Positions 9,403-19,279 of a DNA stretch of 64,000 nt are shown one piece after another. Source of the DNA: Cellulomonas phragmiteti (lineage in GTDB: Bacteria > Actinomycetota > Actinomycetes > Actinomycetales > Cellulomonadaceae). A model generated the notes under the pieces. That model saw only the letters and a program-made list of their open reading frames with translations, did no database searches and was not told the origin of the DNA. The stretch's first letter is position 1. The number at the start of each line of letters is the position of its first letter. The translations under genes and the position numbers were made by a program. The DNA lies in contig NZ_BONP01000017.1 in assembly GCF_016862775.1 (NCBI RefSeq), forward strand, positions 1 to 64,000, read 5' to 3'.

Positions 9403-11232
9403 TCAGGAGACGGTGATCTCGGTGACCTCGATGCGGAACTGGCCCGCGGCGTTGGTCGGGAGCTCGGTGAAGTACAGAACGATGGTCGAGGCCTGGACGG
9501 GCTGCGCGAACGTCAGGTCCGTGGTCTGGCTGAGGGTGCTCGACGCGAGCAGCTCGCCCTCCGTCGGCGTCGCACCGGTCGTCGCGCGCACCTCGACGTT
9601 GCCCCCGGTGCCGTTGACGTTGAGGGTCACCCCGGAGACGGTCGACTCCGCGGCGAGTGTGAGCTCGAGGCCCATGCCCTCCTTGAGCCCGCCGAAGTCG
9701 GGGCGGTTGTAGGTGTAGGAGAACCAGAAGGTCGACGGGTCCCCGTCGATCGCGAGCTCGACGTTCTCGACGCGCTCACCCTCCGGGTTCGTCGGGTCGA
9801 ACGTGCGGATCGACGCGATGGCCGGCGGGGGTCCCGCCGCCGGCTCCTCCTCGACGGGCTCCTCCGCCGCGGGCGGGGCGGCCTCGTCCGGCTCGGTCGG
9901 CTCCTGCTGGGTGGTCTGGCCGGTGCCCGGCTCGCGGTCGGCGACGGGCGACGTGAACAGCGCGCGTGCCGCGAACACCAGGCCGACGAGCACGGCCACC
10001 CCGACCAGCACGAGGACCAGGGCCGTGGGGTCGAACCGGCGGCGCGGCTCCTCGTCCTCCACGAACGCGAACGGGTCGTCGGCGAACCCGATCCCGTCGT
10101 CCCACAGGTCGGGCTCGGGCGCGGGGGACAGGGGCGGCAGGGAGGCGGGCACGACGGGCGGCGGCGGGCCGCCCGTGCCGGCGGCTCCTGCGGCTCCGAC
10201 GGGTAGCACGCCGGTGCGCTCGACGCGCCCGGGGATCCCGCCGCGCGACGGGGTCGCGGGCGGCGGCGTGCCGGGACGGGGCGTGCCGGCGGGCAGCTCG
10301 TCGAAGGCGGACCGCACGGACTGGCGCGCGACCCGCACGGGTGCTGCGGGGCGCTCGGGCTCGTCACCCGCGACACCGGCCGCTGCGCCGGCCGCAGCGG
10401 CTCCCGCGGCGACGGCCCCGGCGGCGCCCGCGCGGCCGTCCGTCTCGTCCGCGGTGCGCCCGATCCGGATCTCGCCCCAGGGCTCGAGCTCGTGCACGAG
10501 GTCGCCCGGGGCGTGGGGGCCGTCCTCGTGCGGGCCGAGGGTCACCGCGCACAGGGTGTCGAGGTCGTTGGGGACGCCCGGGCTGATCTCCGCGGGCGGC
10601 ACGGGCGCGCCGTCGAGGACCGGTGCGGGCTGCACGGTGGTAGAGCGCACGTCGTCGCGGCCGGCGGGCCAACGGCCCGTGAGGCCCGTGTAGAGCAGCC
10701 GGACGAGGTCGACGGCGTCGGTCCGGCTGGTGGCGCGCGCGTCGCTCTGCGCGGTGCCGAGCAGGGCCGCGTCGATCGCCAGCCCGGACACCAGGACCCG
10801 GCCGTCGGCGGAGACGTGGACGACCGACGGGCGCAGCGCCAGGTGGTGCACGCCGCGGCGGCGGGCGACCTCGAGGGCGGCGGCGGCCTCGCCGACCACG
10901 GCCCGGGCCTGGTCGGGCGTCAGGGCGCCGCGCTCGACGAGCTGCGCGAGGGACGCCCCGGTGATCTGCTCGGACACCACGTACCCGACGCCCTCGTGCA
11001 TGCCGACGTCGAGCACGCGCACCAGGCGCGAGTCCGTGACGAGGGCGGCGCGGCGGGCGGCGTCGAGCGCGGGGGCCACGGCGCCGGACTGCAGCACCCG
11101 GACGCGGACGGGCCGGTCGAGGATCTGGTCGGTGGCGCGCCACACGGACACGCCGTCGAGGTCGGACGGCAAGGGGTCGACGACCCGGTAGCGCCCGGCG
11201 AGCACCGTGCCCCGGCCGACCTCTTCCGTCAC
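9403..11232 (-). CDS. Membrane pseudokinase with extracellular discoidin-like domain, MurJ partner
   Basis: The 609-residue protein has a degenerate protein-kinase domain (about 10-260), a Pro/Gly/Ala-rich linker, one membrane span at about 402-422, an acidic linker and a C-terminal beta domain (about 460-609) resembling F5/8-type C domains ([11 protein letters not shown]). The kinase core lacks the VAIK lysine (VRVRVLQSG), the catalytic HRD aspartate ([11 protein letters not shown]) and the DFG aspartate (VSGLAID), so it should not phosphorylate. In mycobacteria a similar pseudokinase plus outer domain is fused to the C-terminus of MviN/MurJ; here it is a separate gene 70 nt downstream of murJ. 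Start: GTG at 11232 with GGAGG 7 nt upstream. Role inferred: a signalling scaffold controlling the lipid II flippase. Confidence 0.82.
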   Translation of the reverse strand: MTEEVGRGTVLAGRYRVVDPLPSDLDGVSVWRATDQILDRPVRVRVLQSGAVAPALDAARRAALVTDSRLVRVLDVGMHEGVGYVVSEQITGASLAQLVERGALTPDQARAVVGEAAAALEVARRRGVHHLALRPSVVHVSADGRVLVSGLAIDAALLGTAQSDARATSRTDAVDLVRLLYTGLTGRWPAGRDDVRSTTVQPAPVLDGAPVPPAEISPGVPNDLDTLCAVTLGPHEDGPHAPGDLVHELEPWGEIRIGRTADETDGRAGAAGAVAAGAAAAGAAAGVAGDEPERPAAPVRVARQSVRSAFDELPAGTPRPGTPPPATPSRGGIPGRVERTGVLPVGAAGAAGTGGPPPPVVPASLPPLSPAPEPDLWDDGIGFADDPFAFVEDEEPRRRFDPTALVLVLVGVAVLVGLVFAARALFTSPVADREPGTGQTTQQEPTEPDEAAPPAAEEPVEEEPAAGPPPAIASIRTFDPTNPEGERVENVELAIDGDPSTFWFSYTYNRPDFGGLKEGMGLELTLAAESTVSGVTLNVNGTGGNVEVRATTGATPTEGELLASSTLSQTTDLTFAQPVQASTIVLYFTELPTNAAGQFRIEVTEITVS

Positions 11233-11302
11233 CGTGCCACCTCCGTACCCGCCCCCGACGTCCGGACCCGCGGTCGCAGGCCCCGTGAGCATGCTAGACG
11301 GC

Positions 11303-13057
11303 CTACGGACGCCGCCGCCCCCGCAGGCGCCGCAGGACCGGGCCCAGGAGCTGGTCGAGCTCGCGCACGTGCAGCAGCCGCAGCGCCCCCAGGTACACCA
11401 GACCCATGACACCGCCGACGACGACGCACTGCAGCAGCGCACCCGGCGCCCCGGCCGGTCCGGCGCCCTGGACGACGAGCAGCGTCCCGTACCCGGCGCC
11501 TCCCGCGACGAGCGCCGCGAGCGCGGTACGGGCGTGCGTCCGCAGGACGTGGGTGCCGTCGACGCGGCCACCGAGCCGCCCGCGCAGCGCGCGCAGCGCG
11601 AGCACGGTCCCGAGCACGTACGACACGCTCATCGACACGGCGGCCCCCACCACCCACGCGCTGCTCGGGAGCAGCGCGCGGCCCAGCAGGGTGCCGGCCA
11701 CGACGACGGCCGCCATCGCGACCTGCACGGGGACCATGCCCCGGGCGTCCTCGTAGGCGTAGTAGACCCGCTGGCACATCGACCAGGCGCCGAACGCGGG
11801 CAGCCCGACGGCCATCGCGACGACGACGGCCGCGACCGCGTCGACGACGCCCTGCGGCTCGCGCAGCGCGAAGAGGCGCACGACCGGCTGCGCGAGCACC
11901 ACCAGGCCCGCGGCGGCGATCATCGTGAACACCGCGACCACGCGCATGCCGACGGACAGGCTCGCCCGCACCCCCGCGACGTCGCCGTCGTGCGCCCGCG
12001 CCGACAGGCCCGTGAACAGGGCCGTCGCGAGGGACACGGTGACCAGGGAGTGGGGGACCATGAACACCATGAAGGCCAGGTCGTAGGCGGCGTTGCCCGC
12101 GATCTGCGTGCTCGGCGTGCCGTCGGCGCCCGGGGCGGCGTTCGCGACGCGGGAGACGACGACGTACCCGAGCTGGCCGATCGCCAGGCCCACGAACGTC
12201 CACTTGGCCACGGTGCCGGCGCGTCCCAGGCCGGACCCGCGCAGCCCCCACCGCCAGCGGTACCGCACGCCCGCGCGCCGCAGGAACGGCACGAGCACCA
12301 GCGCCTGGCACACGATGCCGAGGGTCGCGGACCCGCACAGCAGGGCGACCTGCCCGAGCGTCCACCCCGTGGCGCCGGGCACCGTGCCCGCGGGCCGCAC
12401 GACCAGGGCGAAGAACAGCCCGAACCCGGCGATCGACACGAGGTTGTTGACGACGGGGGCCCACATGTACGGGCCGAACGACCCGCGCGCGTTGAGGACC
12501 TGGCCGAGCAGCGCGTACGCGCCGTAGAAGAACAGCTGCGGGATGCACCAGTACGCGAACGTCGTCGCGAGGGCGAACTGGCTCGTGCTGCCGGAGTCGG
12601 CCCACACGTGGACGAGCAGCGGCGCGGCGAGCGTCAGGACGACGGTGACGCCGGCGAGGAGCGCGAACCCGAACGTCAGCAGCCGGTCGACGTACTCCTG
12701 GCCGGCGTCGCGCCGGTAGGCCCGCACGACCTGCGGCACGAGCACCGCGTTGAGCACGCCGCCGGCCAGCAGCATGTAGAGCACGTTCGGCATCTTGTTC
12801 GCCACCGAGAACGCGTCGGCGGCCTGCCCGGTCGTGCCGATCGCCGCGACCAGCACCATCGCGCGCAGGAACCCCAGGAGCCGGGACACGGCCGTGCCGC
12901 CGGCCATGAGCGCGGCGCCGCGGCGGACCCCGGTGCCTTCCCCGGCGGTCCGCCCACCGCGGCGCTCGCCGGTGTCGACCGTGAGCGGCTCGCCCGGGTT
13001 CGCCGCGTCGCCGGGCACGTCCTGCGGGTCGCCCGGCGGCGGTGCGGTCCCGCTCAC
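11303..13057 (-). CDS. murJ: Lipid II flippase MurJ
   Basis: MurJ moves lipid-linked peptidoglycan precursor across the membrane. The 584-residue protein has a short disordered cytosolic start, then about 14 hydrophobic segments in the MVF/MOP superfamily pattern. Family signatures include AVSRLLGFLRAM, FSVANKMPNVLYMLLAGGVLNA and PVVNNLVSIAGF. It starts at GTG 13057, overlapping the stop of the DUF6049 gene by 4 nt. The downstream pseudokinase gene is likely its regulator. The order Nudix - DUF6049 - murJ is conserved in actinobacteria. Confidence 0.92.
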   Translation of the reverse strand: MSGTAPPPGDPQDVPGDAANPGEPLTVDTGERRGGRTAGEGTGVRRGAALMAGGTAVSRLLGFLRAMVLVAAIGTTGQAADAFSVANKMPNVLYMLLAGGVLNAVLVPQVVRAYRRDAGQEYVDRLLTFGFALLAGVTVVLTLAAPLLVHVWADSGSTSQFALATTFAYWCIPQLFFYGAYALLGQVLNARGSFGPYMWAPVVNNLVSIAGFGLFFALVVRPAGTVPGATGWTLGQVALLCGSATLGIVCQALVLVPFLRRAGVRYRWRWGLRGSGLGRAGTVAKWTFVGLAIGQLGYVVVSRVANAAPGADGTPSTQIAGNAAYDLAFMVFMVPHSLVTVSLATALFTGLSARAHDGDVAGVRASLSVGMRVVAVFTMIAAAGLVVLAQPVVRLFALREPQGVVDAVAAVVVAMAVGLPAFGAWSMCQRVYYAYEDARGMVPVQVAMAAVVVAGTLLGRALLPSSAWVVGAAVSMSVSYVLGTVLALRALRGRLGGRVDGTHVLRTHARTALAALVAGGAGYGTLLVVQGAGPAGAPGALLQCVVVGGVMGLVYLGALRLLHVRELDQLLGPVLRRLRGRRRP

Positions 13058-15192
13058 GCGTCGTCCTCGTCCCGCGTGCCGCCCAGCACGGGCAGCGGGC
13101 GTGTGCCGGCGTCGTCGTGGACGCGTCGTGCGCCGCGCCGCGCGCTCTGCCCGCGTCGCACGGTGCGCACGACGCCGAGCACCAGGCCCACGGCCAGCAG
13201 GACGCCGACGACGGCGGTGCCGACGGACTCGATCGTCGGGGACGCGCGCACCACGAAGGACACAGGGGCGGCCAGCGGGGCGCCGTCGACGCTGGTCAGG
13301 ACGGCCTCCACGACCACCTCGCAGTTGGCGATCGCGTGCACCGCGACGGGGACGACCTCCTCGCCGCCGGCGGGCACGACGACGGTGGCGCTCGGCTCGG
13401 TGCGCAGGCACGCCTTGCGCGGCGTGGTCTGCACGCGCACGGACGCCGCGGCGGGCAGGTCGTTGCGGACGGAGAACCGCACCTCGCTGTCCGCGCTGAT
13501 GATGTTGCGGCTGCTGGTCTGCGCCAGCGTGAGGCCGACGCGCCGGGCGTCGACCTGCGCCACGACGGCGTCGACCAGCACGAGCCGCCGCACGGGGTCC
13601 TTGCGCCACCCGGTGGCGAGCGGGGCCAGGACGTCCGCGTCGACCCCCGCGAGCAGGGACGGGGCGTCGTCGGTGACGCCGGCGAACGCGATCGTCGCGT
13701 CGCGGGTCACGGCGAGGCGCCCCACGGCGGCCGGGTCGAGGGTGTCCGCGGTGACGGCCGTCGCCGCGAGGGGCGCGCGGTCGGCGTCGTCCCCGCGCGA
13801 CCCGAGCAGCGCCGTGAGGGGAGCGGTGCGGGACCACGGGGCGCCCTGGACGCCGGCGAGCACCGCGCCGACGAGCGCGGGGTCAGGGTCGGCCTCCCGC
13901 GGCAGCGCGACGAGCACGTGCTGCAGGCCCTCGCCGGAGCCGCGGGCCAGCACCGACAGCTCGGCGAGCACCCGCTGGACGACGGTGGCCGTGGTCGCGT
14001 CGGGGTCGAGCTGCTGGGGGTCGGCGAGCAGGGTCGTGAGGGTCGCGTCGGGCACGAGCCCGACGACGTTGCCCGCCGGCGACTCGAGCGTGGTCCGCGC
14101 GCCCGCCACGTCGCCGTCGGCCCGCAGGTCGTCCGGGGCCAGGACGAGGACGGACGCGCTGCTGCGCGCGGCCAGGTCGACCGTCGCCTGGTCGGTCGTC
14201 GGGCCGGACGACCACAGGACGTCCGACCGGGCGGCCAGCGGGCGGGCGCCCTCGACGGCGGCCGTCGCGGACGCCTGGACGGCGGCGTCGAGCAGCCCGT
14301 CGGCGTCGGCGTGCGCGAGGGCCGTCAGGTCGGGGTCCGACCAGGGCAGCGCGACGACGTCCCGCCCCACGGCCGCTGCGGAGAGCGCGTTGGCCCAGTC
14401 GGACGCGTCGCCGCCGGCGCGCGCGCTCGCGACGAGCGCAGGGTCGACGACGAGCGCGACGTCCGCGCTGCTGCGGGCGATCTGGAGGGCGTCGTCGAGG
14501 CGCCGGCCGGGCTGCACGAGCTCGGTCAGGGTCGGGCCGGGGGGTGTGACCTCGGACCCGGAGGGCACCGCGGCCGGCCCGACCACGGGGACGAGCAGGG
14601 ACACACGCGCCTGGGCGACGTCGTCGCTCTCGGTCGCCCACAGCACGAACGACCGCTGCAGCCCGACGCGCCGCCGCCCGTCGGTCGCCGCGACGGCGAG
14701 GCCACGGGCACCCCACGTGTCGGGCCGGTCCAGCAGGCCGACGGCGTCCGCGGGCACCGTCACCTCGAGCTCGACGGACGCGCCCGGTGCCAGGGGGGCC
14801 TCGGCGGGCACGGTGGCGAGGCTGCGGCCGGAGCGGGAGCTGTCGACGGGCTCGTCGAGCCACGTCTGCAGGTCGGCGCGGGTGCTGGGGCGGATGCGCT
14901 CGAGCTGGACGACGGCGCGCGGGTCGGCGATCTCGTCCCCGGTGGTGTTGGTGAGGCGTGCCCGCACGACGAGGTCCTCGCCGGGGCGCAGCACCGCGGG
15001 GGTGACCTCGGTGATCTGCACGCGCACGGGTGAGGCGTCCGCGGCGGTCGGTGACGGGGTGGGCGTCGTGCGGCTCGCCGGGACGGCGCCCGGCACGACG
15101 GACGCCGCCGGGGCCGCGAGACCGGCGAGGGCGAGCAGCGTGACCAGCACGGCGAGCAGCCCGGACGCCGACCGGCGGAGGCGTGGGGCCAT
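13054..15192 (-). CDS. DUF6049-type exported membrane protein
   Basis: A 712-residue protein with an N-terminal signal segment (RRSASGLLAVLVTLLALAGLAAP, first ~35 residues), a large extracytoplasmic region and one C-terminal membrane span (VVGVLLAVGLVLGVV), followed by a short basic tail. The outer part starts with an immunoglobulin-like beta segment (PVRVQITEVTPAVLRPGEDL) and ends with another near the membrane. No catalytic motif is visible. Position and architecture match the mycobacterial gene between mutT4 and mviN, whose function is unknown; a cell-wall role is inferred from its neighbour murJ. It overlaps the Nudix gene by 1 nt and murJ by 4 nt. Confidence 0.8.
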   Translation of the reverse strand: MAPRLRRSASGLLAVLVTLLALAGLAAPAASVVPGAVPASRTTPTPSPTAADASPVRVQITEVTPAVLRPGEDLVVRARLTNTTGDEIADPRAVVQLERIRPSTRADLQTWLDEPVDSSRSGRSLATVPAEAPLAPGASVELEVTVPADAVGLLDRPDTWGARGLAVAATDGRRRVGLQRSFVLWATESDDVAQARVSLLVPVVGPAAVPSGSEVTPPGPTLTELVQPGRRLDDALQIARSSADVALVVDPALVASARAGGDASDWANALSAAAVGRDVVALPWSDPDLTALAHADADGLLDAAVQASATAAVEGARPLAARSDVLWSSGPTTDQATVDLAARSSASVLVLAPDDLRADGDVAGARTTLESPAGNVVGLVPDATLTTLLADPQQLDPDATTATVVQRVLAELSVLARGSGEGLQHVLVALPREADPDPALVGAVLAGVQGAPWSRTAPLTALLGSRGDDADRAPLAATAVTADTLDPAAVGRLAVTRDATIAFAGVTDDAPSLLAGVDADVLAPLATGWRKDPVRRLVLVDAVVAQVDARRVGLTLAQTSSRNIISADSEVRFSVRNDLPAAASVRVQTTPRKACLRTEPSATVVVPAGGEEVVPVAVHAIANCEVVVEAVLTSVDGAPLAAPVSFVVRASPTIESVGTAVVGVLLAVGLVLGVVRTVRRGQSARRGARRVHDDAGTRPLPVLGGTRDEDDA

Positions 15193-15737
15193 CAGTCGTC
15201 GAGGACCGTGAGCGCCATCCCCGCGAGCCGGCGCTCGTTGGGGTAGGCGAGACGTTCGGACAGGTCGACCACCCGGACCCACTCGACCTCCTCGGCCTCC
15301 CCGTCGGGGTCGTTCTCCACGGTCAGGTCGCCGTGCAGCGCCCCGAGCAGGAAGTGGTGCACGACCTTGTGGACCCGGTGCTCCTCGCCCGAGAACCAGT
15401 AGTCGATGACCCCGAGGCGGCGCAGCACCTGGCCGGTGATGCCCGTCTCCTCCGCGATCTCGCGCACGGCCGCCTCCTCGGGCGTCTCGTCGCCCTCGAG
15501 GTGCCCCTTGGGCAGGCACCACTCGAGACGTCCGGCGCGGTTGCGGCGCGCGATCACGGCGGCAGCGTAGTGCCCGTCCTGGCGCGCGACGACCAGGCCG
15601 CCGGCCGACGTCTCGTCCACGACGGGCAGCGCGACGGCGTGCGTGCGGTGCGCGCGCGCGGGGTCGATGCGCAGCGGGTGCCCACCCGGCGGCGCCGGCA
15701 CACGCCCGGAGCCGGGCTGTGGGGCGGCGGTGGACAT
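15192..15737 (-). CDS. Nudix hydrolase (MutT4-like)
   Basis: A 181-residue hydrolase of nucleoside-diphosphate-linked compounds. The Nudix box is complete: GHLEGDETPEEAAVREIAEE at about residues 99-118, followed by TGI, giving the Mg-binding glutamates. It is the first gene of the leftward Nudix - DUF6049 - murJ - pseudokinase run. The substrate is not deducible; by position it equals mycobacterial mutT4. The divergent promoter region shared with the nucleotidyltransferase gene (15738-15879) shows no clear operator. Confidence 0.88.
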   Translation of the reverse strand: MSTAAPQPGSGRVPAPPGGHPLRIDPARAHRTHAVALPVVDETSAGGLVVARQDGHYAAAVIARRNRAGRLEWCLPKGHLEGDETPEEAAVREIAEETGITGQVLRRLGVIDYWFSGEEHRVHKVVHHFLLGALHGDLTVENDPDGEAEEVEWVRVVDLSERLAYPNERRLAGMALTVLDD

Positions 15738-15879
15738 GTCGACACTGTAACGACTCCTCCTGACCCGTTCCGTGCACGCGTCGACGCGCGGTCACGTCAC
15801 GCCCACGCCCTGGTCATGCCTCCGTCAGCGCGGCGCCACGTCCGCACGCCCGGTCGGCGACCTCTGGCAGGCTTGCCGG

Positions 15880-17424
15880 GTGCCCGACGTCCCGACCGAC
15901 CCCACCACCGCAGCCACGACCGCACCGGCGACCCCCCGGCCCGCCGACCAGCCCGACGCGGCGGCCGTGCAGCAGCTGCGACGCCGTGCGCTGGCGTCGC
16001 TCGCCGCGATGGCGCCCGACGCGATCGACCTGGGCACGCGGTTCCGCACGGCGGGTCACGAGCTCGCGCTCGTCGGCGGCCCCGTGCGCGACGCGTTCCT
16101 GGGCCGCGTCAGCAACGACCTGGACCTGACGACGTCGGCCACGCCGGACGAGGCCGAGCCGCTCATCGCCTCCTGGGGCGACGCGCACTGGGACATCGGC
16201 CGGGAGTTCGGGACCGTCGGGGCGCGCCGGTTCGCGGGCCGGCGCGGTGCCGGGTCGCAGGACGTCGTCGTCGAGGTCACCACCTACCGCACGGACGCGT
16301 ACGACCCGACGTCCCGCAAGCCGCTCGTGCAGTTCGGGGACACCCTCGAGGGCGACCTGTCGCGCCGCGACTTCACGGTCAACGCCATGGCGGTGCGCGT
16401 CCCGGACCTCGTGTTCGTCGACCCGTTCGACGGCCTGGCGGACCTGGCCGCCGGCGTGCTGCGCACCCCGATCGACCCGCGACGGTCGTTCGACGACGAC
16501 CCGCTGCGCATGATGCGGGCCGCGCGGTTCGTCGCCCAGCTGGGGTTCCGGCTGGACGACGACGCCCGCGCCGCGATCGTCGACATGGCGGCGCGCATCG
16601 AGATCGTCTCGGCCGAGCGCGTGCGCGACGAGCTGACGAAGCTGCTGCTCGCCCCCCACCCGCGCGCGGGCCTCGAGGTGCTGGTCGACACCGGCCTGGC
16701 GGACCACGTGCTGCCCGAGCTGCCGGCGCTGCGCCTCGAGATCGACGAGCACCACCGCCACAAGGACGTCTACCAGCACTCGCTCATGGTGCTGGACAAG
16801 GCGATCGCCCTGGAGACGGGCCCCGACGGGCCCGTGCCGGGTCCGGACCTCGTGCTGCGGCTGGCCGCCCTGCTGCACGACATCGGCAAGCCCCGCACCC
16901 GCCGCTTCGAGCCCGGCGGCGGCGTGAGCTTCCACCACCACGAGCTGGTGGGTGCCAAGCTCGCGTCCAAGCGGCTCAAGGCCCTGCGCTTCGACAAGCA
17001 GACCGTCCAGGACGTCGCGCGCCTCACCGAGCTGCACCTGCGGTTCCACGGCTACGGCGAGGGCGAGTGGACCGACTCCGCGGTCCGCCGCTACGTCACC
17101 GACGCCGGCCCGCTGCTCGAGCGCCTGCACCGCCTGACGCGCTCGGACTCCACGACCCGCAACCAGCGCAAGGCCGCACGCCTCCAGGGCGCCTACGACG
17201 ACCTCGAGCAGCGCATCGCGACGCTGCGCGAGGCCGAGGAGCTCGCGTCGATCCGCCCGGACCTCGACGGCACGCAGATCATGGAGGTCCTCGGCCTGCG
17301 TCCGGGGCGCGACGTGGGCGAGGCGTACCGGTACCTGCTGGAGCAGCGCATGGAGCACGGCCCGCTCGGCGAGGACCGCGCGCGCGAGGTCCTCCTGGCG
17401 TGGTGGGCGCAGCGGACGGCCTGA
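15880..17424 (+). CDS. CCA tRNA nucleotidyltransferase / PcnA-family polymerase
   Basis: This enzyme adds or repairs the CCA end of tRNAs. The 514-residue protein carries the class II nucleotidyltransferase core (LVGGPVRDAFLGRVSNDLDL with the metal-binding DLD), the GDLSRRDFTVNAMA and RMMRAARF motifs, and a C-terminal HD domain with LLHDIGKPRTRRFE. The GTG start at 15880 is preferred over earlier codons because the preceding residues are low-complexity. No good ribosome-binding site is visible, so the message may be leaderless. It is divergent from the Nudix gene, as pcnA is in mycobacteria. Confidence 0.92.
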   Translation: MPDVPTDPTTAATTAPATPRPADQPDAAAVQQLRRRALASLAAMAPDAIDLGTRFRTAGHELALVGGPVRDAFLGRVSNDLDLTTSATPDEAEPLIASWGDAHWDIGREFGTVGARRFAGRRGAGSQDVVVEVTTYRTDAYDPTSRKPLVQFGDTLEGDLSRRDFTVNAMAVRVPDLVFVDPFDGLADLAAGVLRTPIDPRRSFDDDPLRMMRAARFVAQLGFRLDDDARAAIVDMAARIEIVSAERVRDELTKLLLAPHPRAGLEVLVDTGLADHVLPELPALRLEIDEHHRHKDVYQHSLMVLDKAIALETGPDGPVPGPDLVLRLAALLHDIGKPRTRRFEPGGGVSFHHHELVGAKLASKRLKALRFDKQTVQDVARLTELHLRFHGYGEGEWTDSAVRRYVTDAGPLLERLHRLTRSDSTTRNQRKAARLQGAYDDLEQRIATLREAEELASIRPDLDGTQIMEVLGLRPGRDVGEAYRYLLEQRMEHGPLGEDRAREVLLAWWAQRTA

Positions 17425-17430
17425 GGCCCC

Positions 17431-17457
17431 CAACCCGCCCGCCGGTGCGGGCGTTGT
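17431..17457 (+). promoter_or_regulatory. ECF-type promoter of sigma/partner cassette 1
   Basis: CAACCC (17431-17436), a 15-nt spacer and CGTTGT (17452-17457) precede sigma gene 1. The same two boxes at the same spacing occur before all four sigma genes in this window, which indicates autoregulation by sigma factors of this family. It starts only 7 nt after the nucleotidyltransferase stop. Confidence 0.75.
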
Positions 17458-17493
17458 TCAGGGTGTGACGACCACCCGACCCGGAGGCGGGCG

Positions 17494-18060
17494 ATGACGC
17501 GCCGCTCCGACGACGTGCTCGACCGCCTCGTCCGCGACCGGTACCCGGCGCTGCTCGCCCGCGCCCGGCTGCTCGTGCACGACCCGACGGCCGCGCAGGA
17601 CCTCGTGCAGGACGCGCTCGTCGCGACCTTCGTCGGGCGCGCCCGGTTCACGAGCGTCCCGGCGGCGGAGCAGTACGTGCGCCGGGCGCTGGCGACCCGC
17701 TACGTCGACGGTCTGCGCCGCCGGGGGCGGGAGCGCCTCGGCGTCGAGCGTCTCGCCGCGCTCCCGGCCGACGTGGCCCCGGACCCGGCCGACACCCCGA
17801 CGGGACTCGCCGACGAGGTCGAGGCGGCGCTCGCGGCCCTCGCGCCGCGGGCGCGGGCGTGCGTCGTGCTGCGTCACCTCGAGGACCTGTCGGTGCGCGA
17901 GACCGCCGCGCTGCTGCACCTGTCCGAGGGCGCGGTCAAGCGCTACACGTCCGACGGCGTGCGGGCGCTGGGCGACCTGCTCGGTGCCCGCCCGCCCGCC
18001 CCCGACCACCCGGAGGTGCCCGTGCACCTCGTGCCCGCCCAGGAGGACCGCCGTGGCTGA
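17494..18060 (+). CDS. SigE-family (ECF) RNA polymerase sigma factor, copy 1
   Basis: A 188-residue two-domain sigma factor. Region 2 covers about residues 10-75 (RYPALLARARLLVHD, AQDLVQDALVATF, then the -10-reading YVRRALATRYVDGLRRR). Region 4 covers about 110-160 (LAPRARACVVLRHLEDLS, then the helix-turn-helix TAALLHLSEGAVKRYTSDG). ATG at 17494 has GGAGG 6 nt upstream. Its 3' end overlaps the membrane-partner gene by 8 nt. The four paralogs in this window share nearly identical region 2 and 4 signatures, so they arose by duplication. Confidence 0.9.
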   Translation: MTRRSDDVLDRLVRDRYPALLARARLLVHDPTAAQDLVQDALVATFVGRARFTSVPAAEQYVRRALATRYVDGLRRRGRERLGVERLAALPADVAPDPADTPTGLADEVEAALAALAPRARACVVLRHLEDLSVRETAALLHLSEGAVKRYTSDGVRALGDLLGARPPAPDHPEVPVHLVPAQEDRRG

Positions 18061-19273
18061 GCGACTGCACGACCTCACCGACCTGCTGCGCGCCGCCGAG
18101 TCCGAGCGGGTCCGCGGCCTGGCCGCCACCCCGACCGACGCGCCGCTGCGCCACGCGCACGCCGCGCTGCGCCGGGCCCGCACCCGCCGGGCCGTGCTGG
18201 GCGTGGGTGGTGCCGCGGCCGCCGTGGCCGTGCTCGTCGCCGGCGCGGTGGCGTGGACGCCCCCGGCGGCCGTGCCGCCGGCAGGTCCCGTGCCGACCCC
18301 CGCCGGGACGCCGTCCGCGGGGGCCTCGGTCCCCGGTCTGCCGCCGCTGCGGCAGGCCACCGAGGAGGAGGTCCGCGGCGCACCGGACGGCAGCATGCTC
18401 GTGATGTGGAGCCAGAGCACCTGGGCGGACGTCACGCCGCACCTGCCGATCGGCGACGCCCACCTGCTGCTGCTGCGGCCCGACGGGGAGGTCCTGCAGG
18501 TGGCCCCGGCGCCGCAGGGAGCGGGCCTGGTGCTCGCGTGGGACCGGGCGGCGGCGACCGCCGCGATCCTGCCCTTGGGGGAGAGCACCGGCGGTGTCCC
18601 GGTGGTGGACCTGCTCACCGGGCGGGTCGTCGGGACGGCCGACGAGCAGCTGACGGACGACGTCGTCTCACCCGACGGGTCGCAGCAGGCCTGGCGGACC
18701 GACGCGACGCTGCGCGTGCGCACGCCCGACGGCGTCCTGGTGCACGACCTGCCCGCGCGGGGGTGCCGGCCCGTCGTCTGGGTCGACGCCGCGCAGCTGC
18801 TGCTCGACTGCCCTGCGCTGGACCCGGTGACGCTCGACCTGACCCGGCAGCCCGGTGCGACGACGGTGCTCGTGGACGCCGCGACGGGCGCCGTCACGCA
18901 GCACCGCCACGTCCCCGCCGGTGAGGACCGGCCCGTCGAGCTCGTCGTCCGCACGCAGGACGGTCGTGCCGTCGTCGCCCTCGCGCCCGCGGGCGACGTG
19001 CCCCGCGCGGAGCCCTGCCGGACCCGGCTGGGCACGGCCGACGGGCTGGACGTCGCCCCGCTGGGCGAGGTCCCGCCCGCGCGCCTGCACCCGGGGGGCG
19101 CGACCACGGCGGGGGACCGGCTGCTCGTGGCGGGGTCCACCGGGTGCGAGGAGGGCGCCCGCTCGGGGGTGTGGGCGCTGGACCTGGTGACCGGTGCGGT
19201 CGAGGTGCTGCTGCCGCCGACGGTGGGCAGCGACGCACCCATCGGGCTGGTCGACGTGACCCCCGGGCGCTGA
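18053..19273 (+). CDS. Single-pass membrane partner of sigma copy 1 (candidate anti-sigma/sensor)
   Basis: A 406-residue protein: a short cytosolic helix-rich N-terminus (1-46), one membrane span (about 47-68), a Pro-rich linker, then about 320 outer residues with repeated strand-turn units such as LLLLRPDGEVLQV and VSPDGSQQAW, as in beta-propellers. Paired cysteines (RGCRPVVW, LLDCPAL, EPCRTRL, STGCEEG) suit an exported, disulfide-bonded domain. GTG at 18053 has AGGAGG 6 nt upstream and overlaps the sigma gene. The cytosolic part lacks the HxxxCxxC zinc motif of classical anti-sigma factors. Control of the neighbouring sigma factor is inferred from gene pairing only. Confidence 0.75.
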   Translation: MAERLHDLTDLLRAAESERVRGLAATPTDAPLRHAHAALRRARTRRAVLGVGGAAAAVAVLVAGAVAWTPPAAVPPAGPVPTPAGTPSAGASVPGLPPLRQATEEEVRGAPDGSMLVMWSQSTWADVTPHLPIGDAHLLLLRPDGEVLQVAPAPQGAGLVLAWDRAAATAAILPLGESTGGVPVVDLLTGRVVGTADEQLTDDVVSPDGSQQAWRTDATLRVRTPDGVLVHDLPARGCRPVVWVDAAQLLLDCPALDPVTLDLTRQPGATTVLVDAATGAVTQHRHVPAGEDRPVELVVRTQDGRAVVALAPAGDVPRAEPCRTRLGTADGLDVAPLGEVPPARLHPGGATTAGDRLLVAGSTGCEEGARSGVWALDLVTGAVEVLLPPTVGSDAPIGLVDVTPGR

Positions 19274-19279
19274 CGGGCG

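Noticed and set aside
9403..11232. Active serine/threonine kinase
   Set aside because: The VAIK lysine, HRD aspartate and DFG aspartate positions are all replaced, so it is called a pseudokinase.
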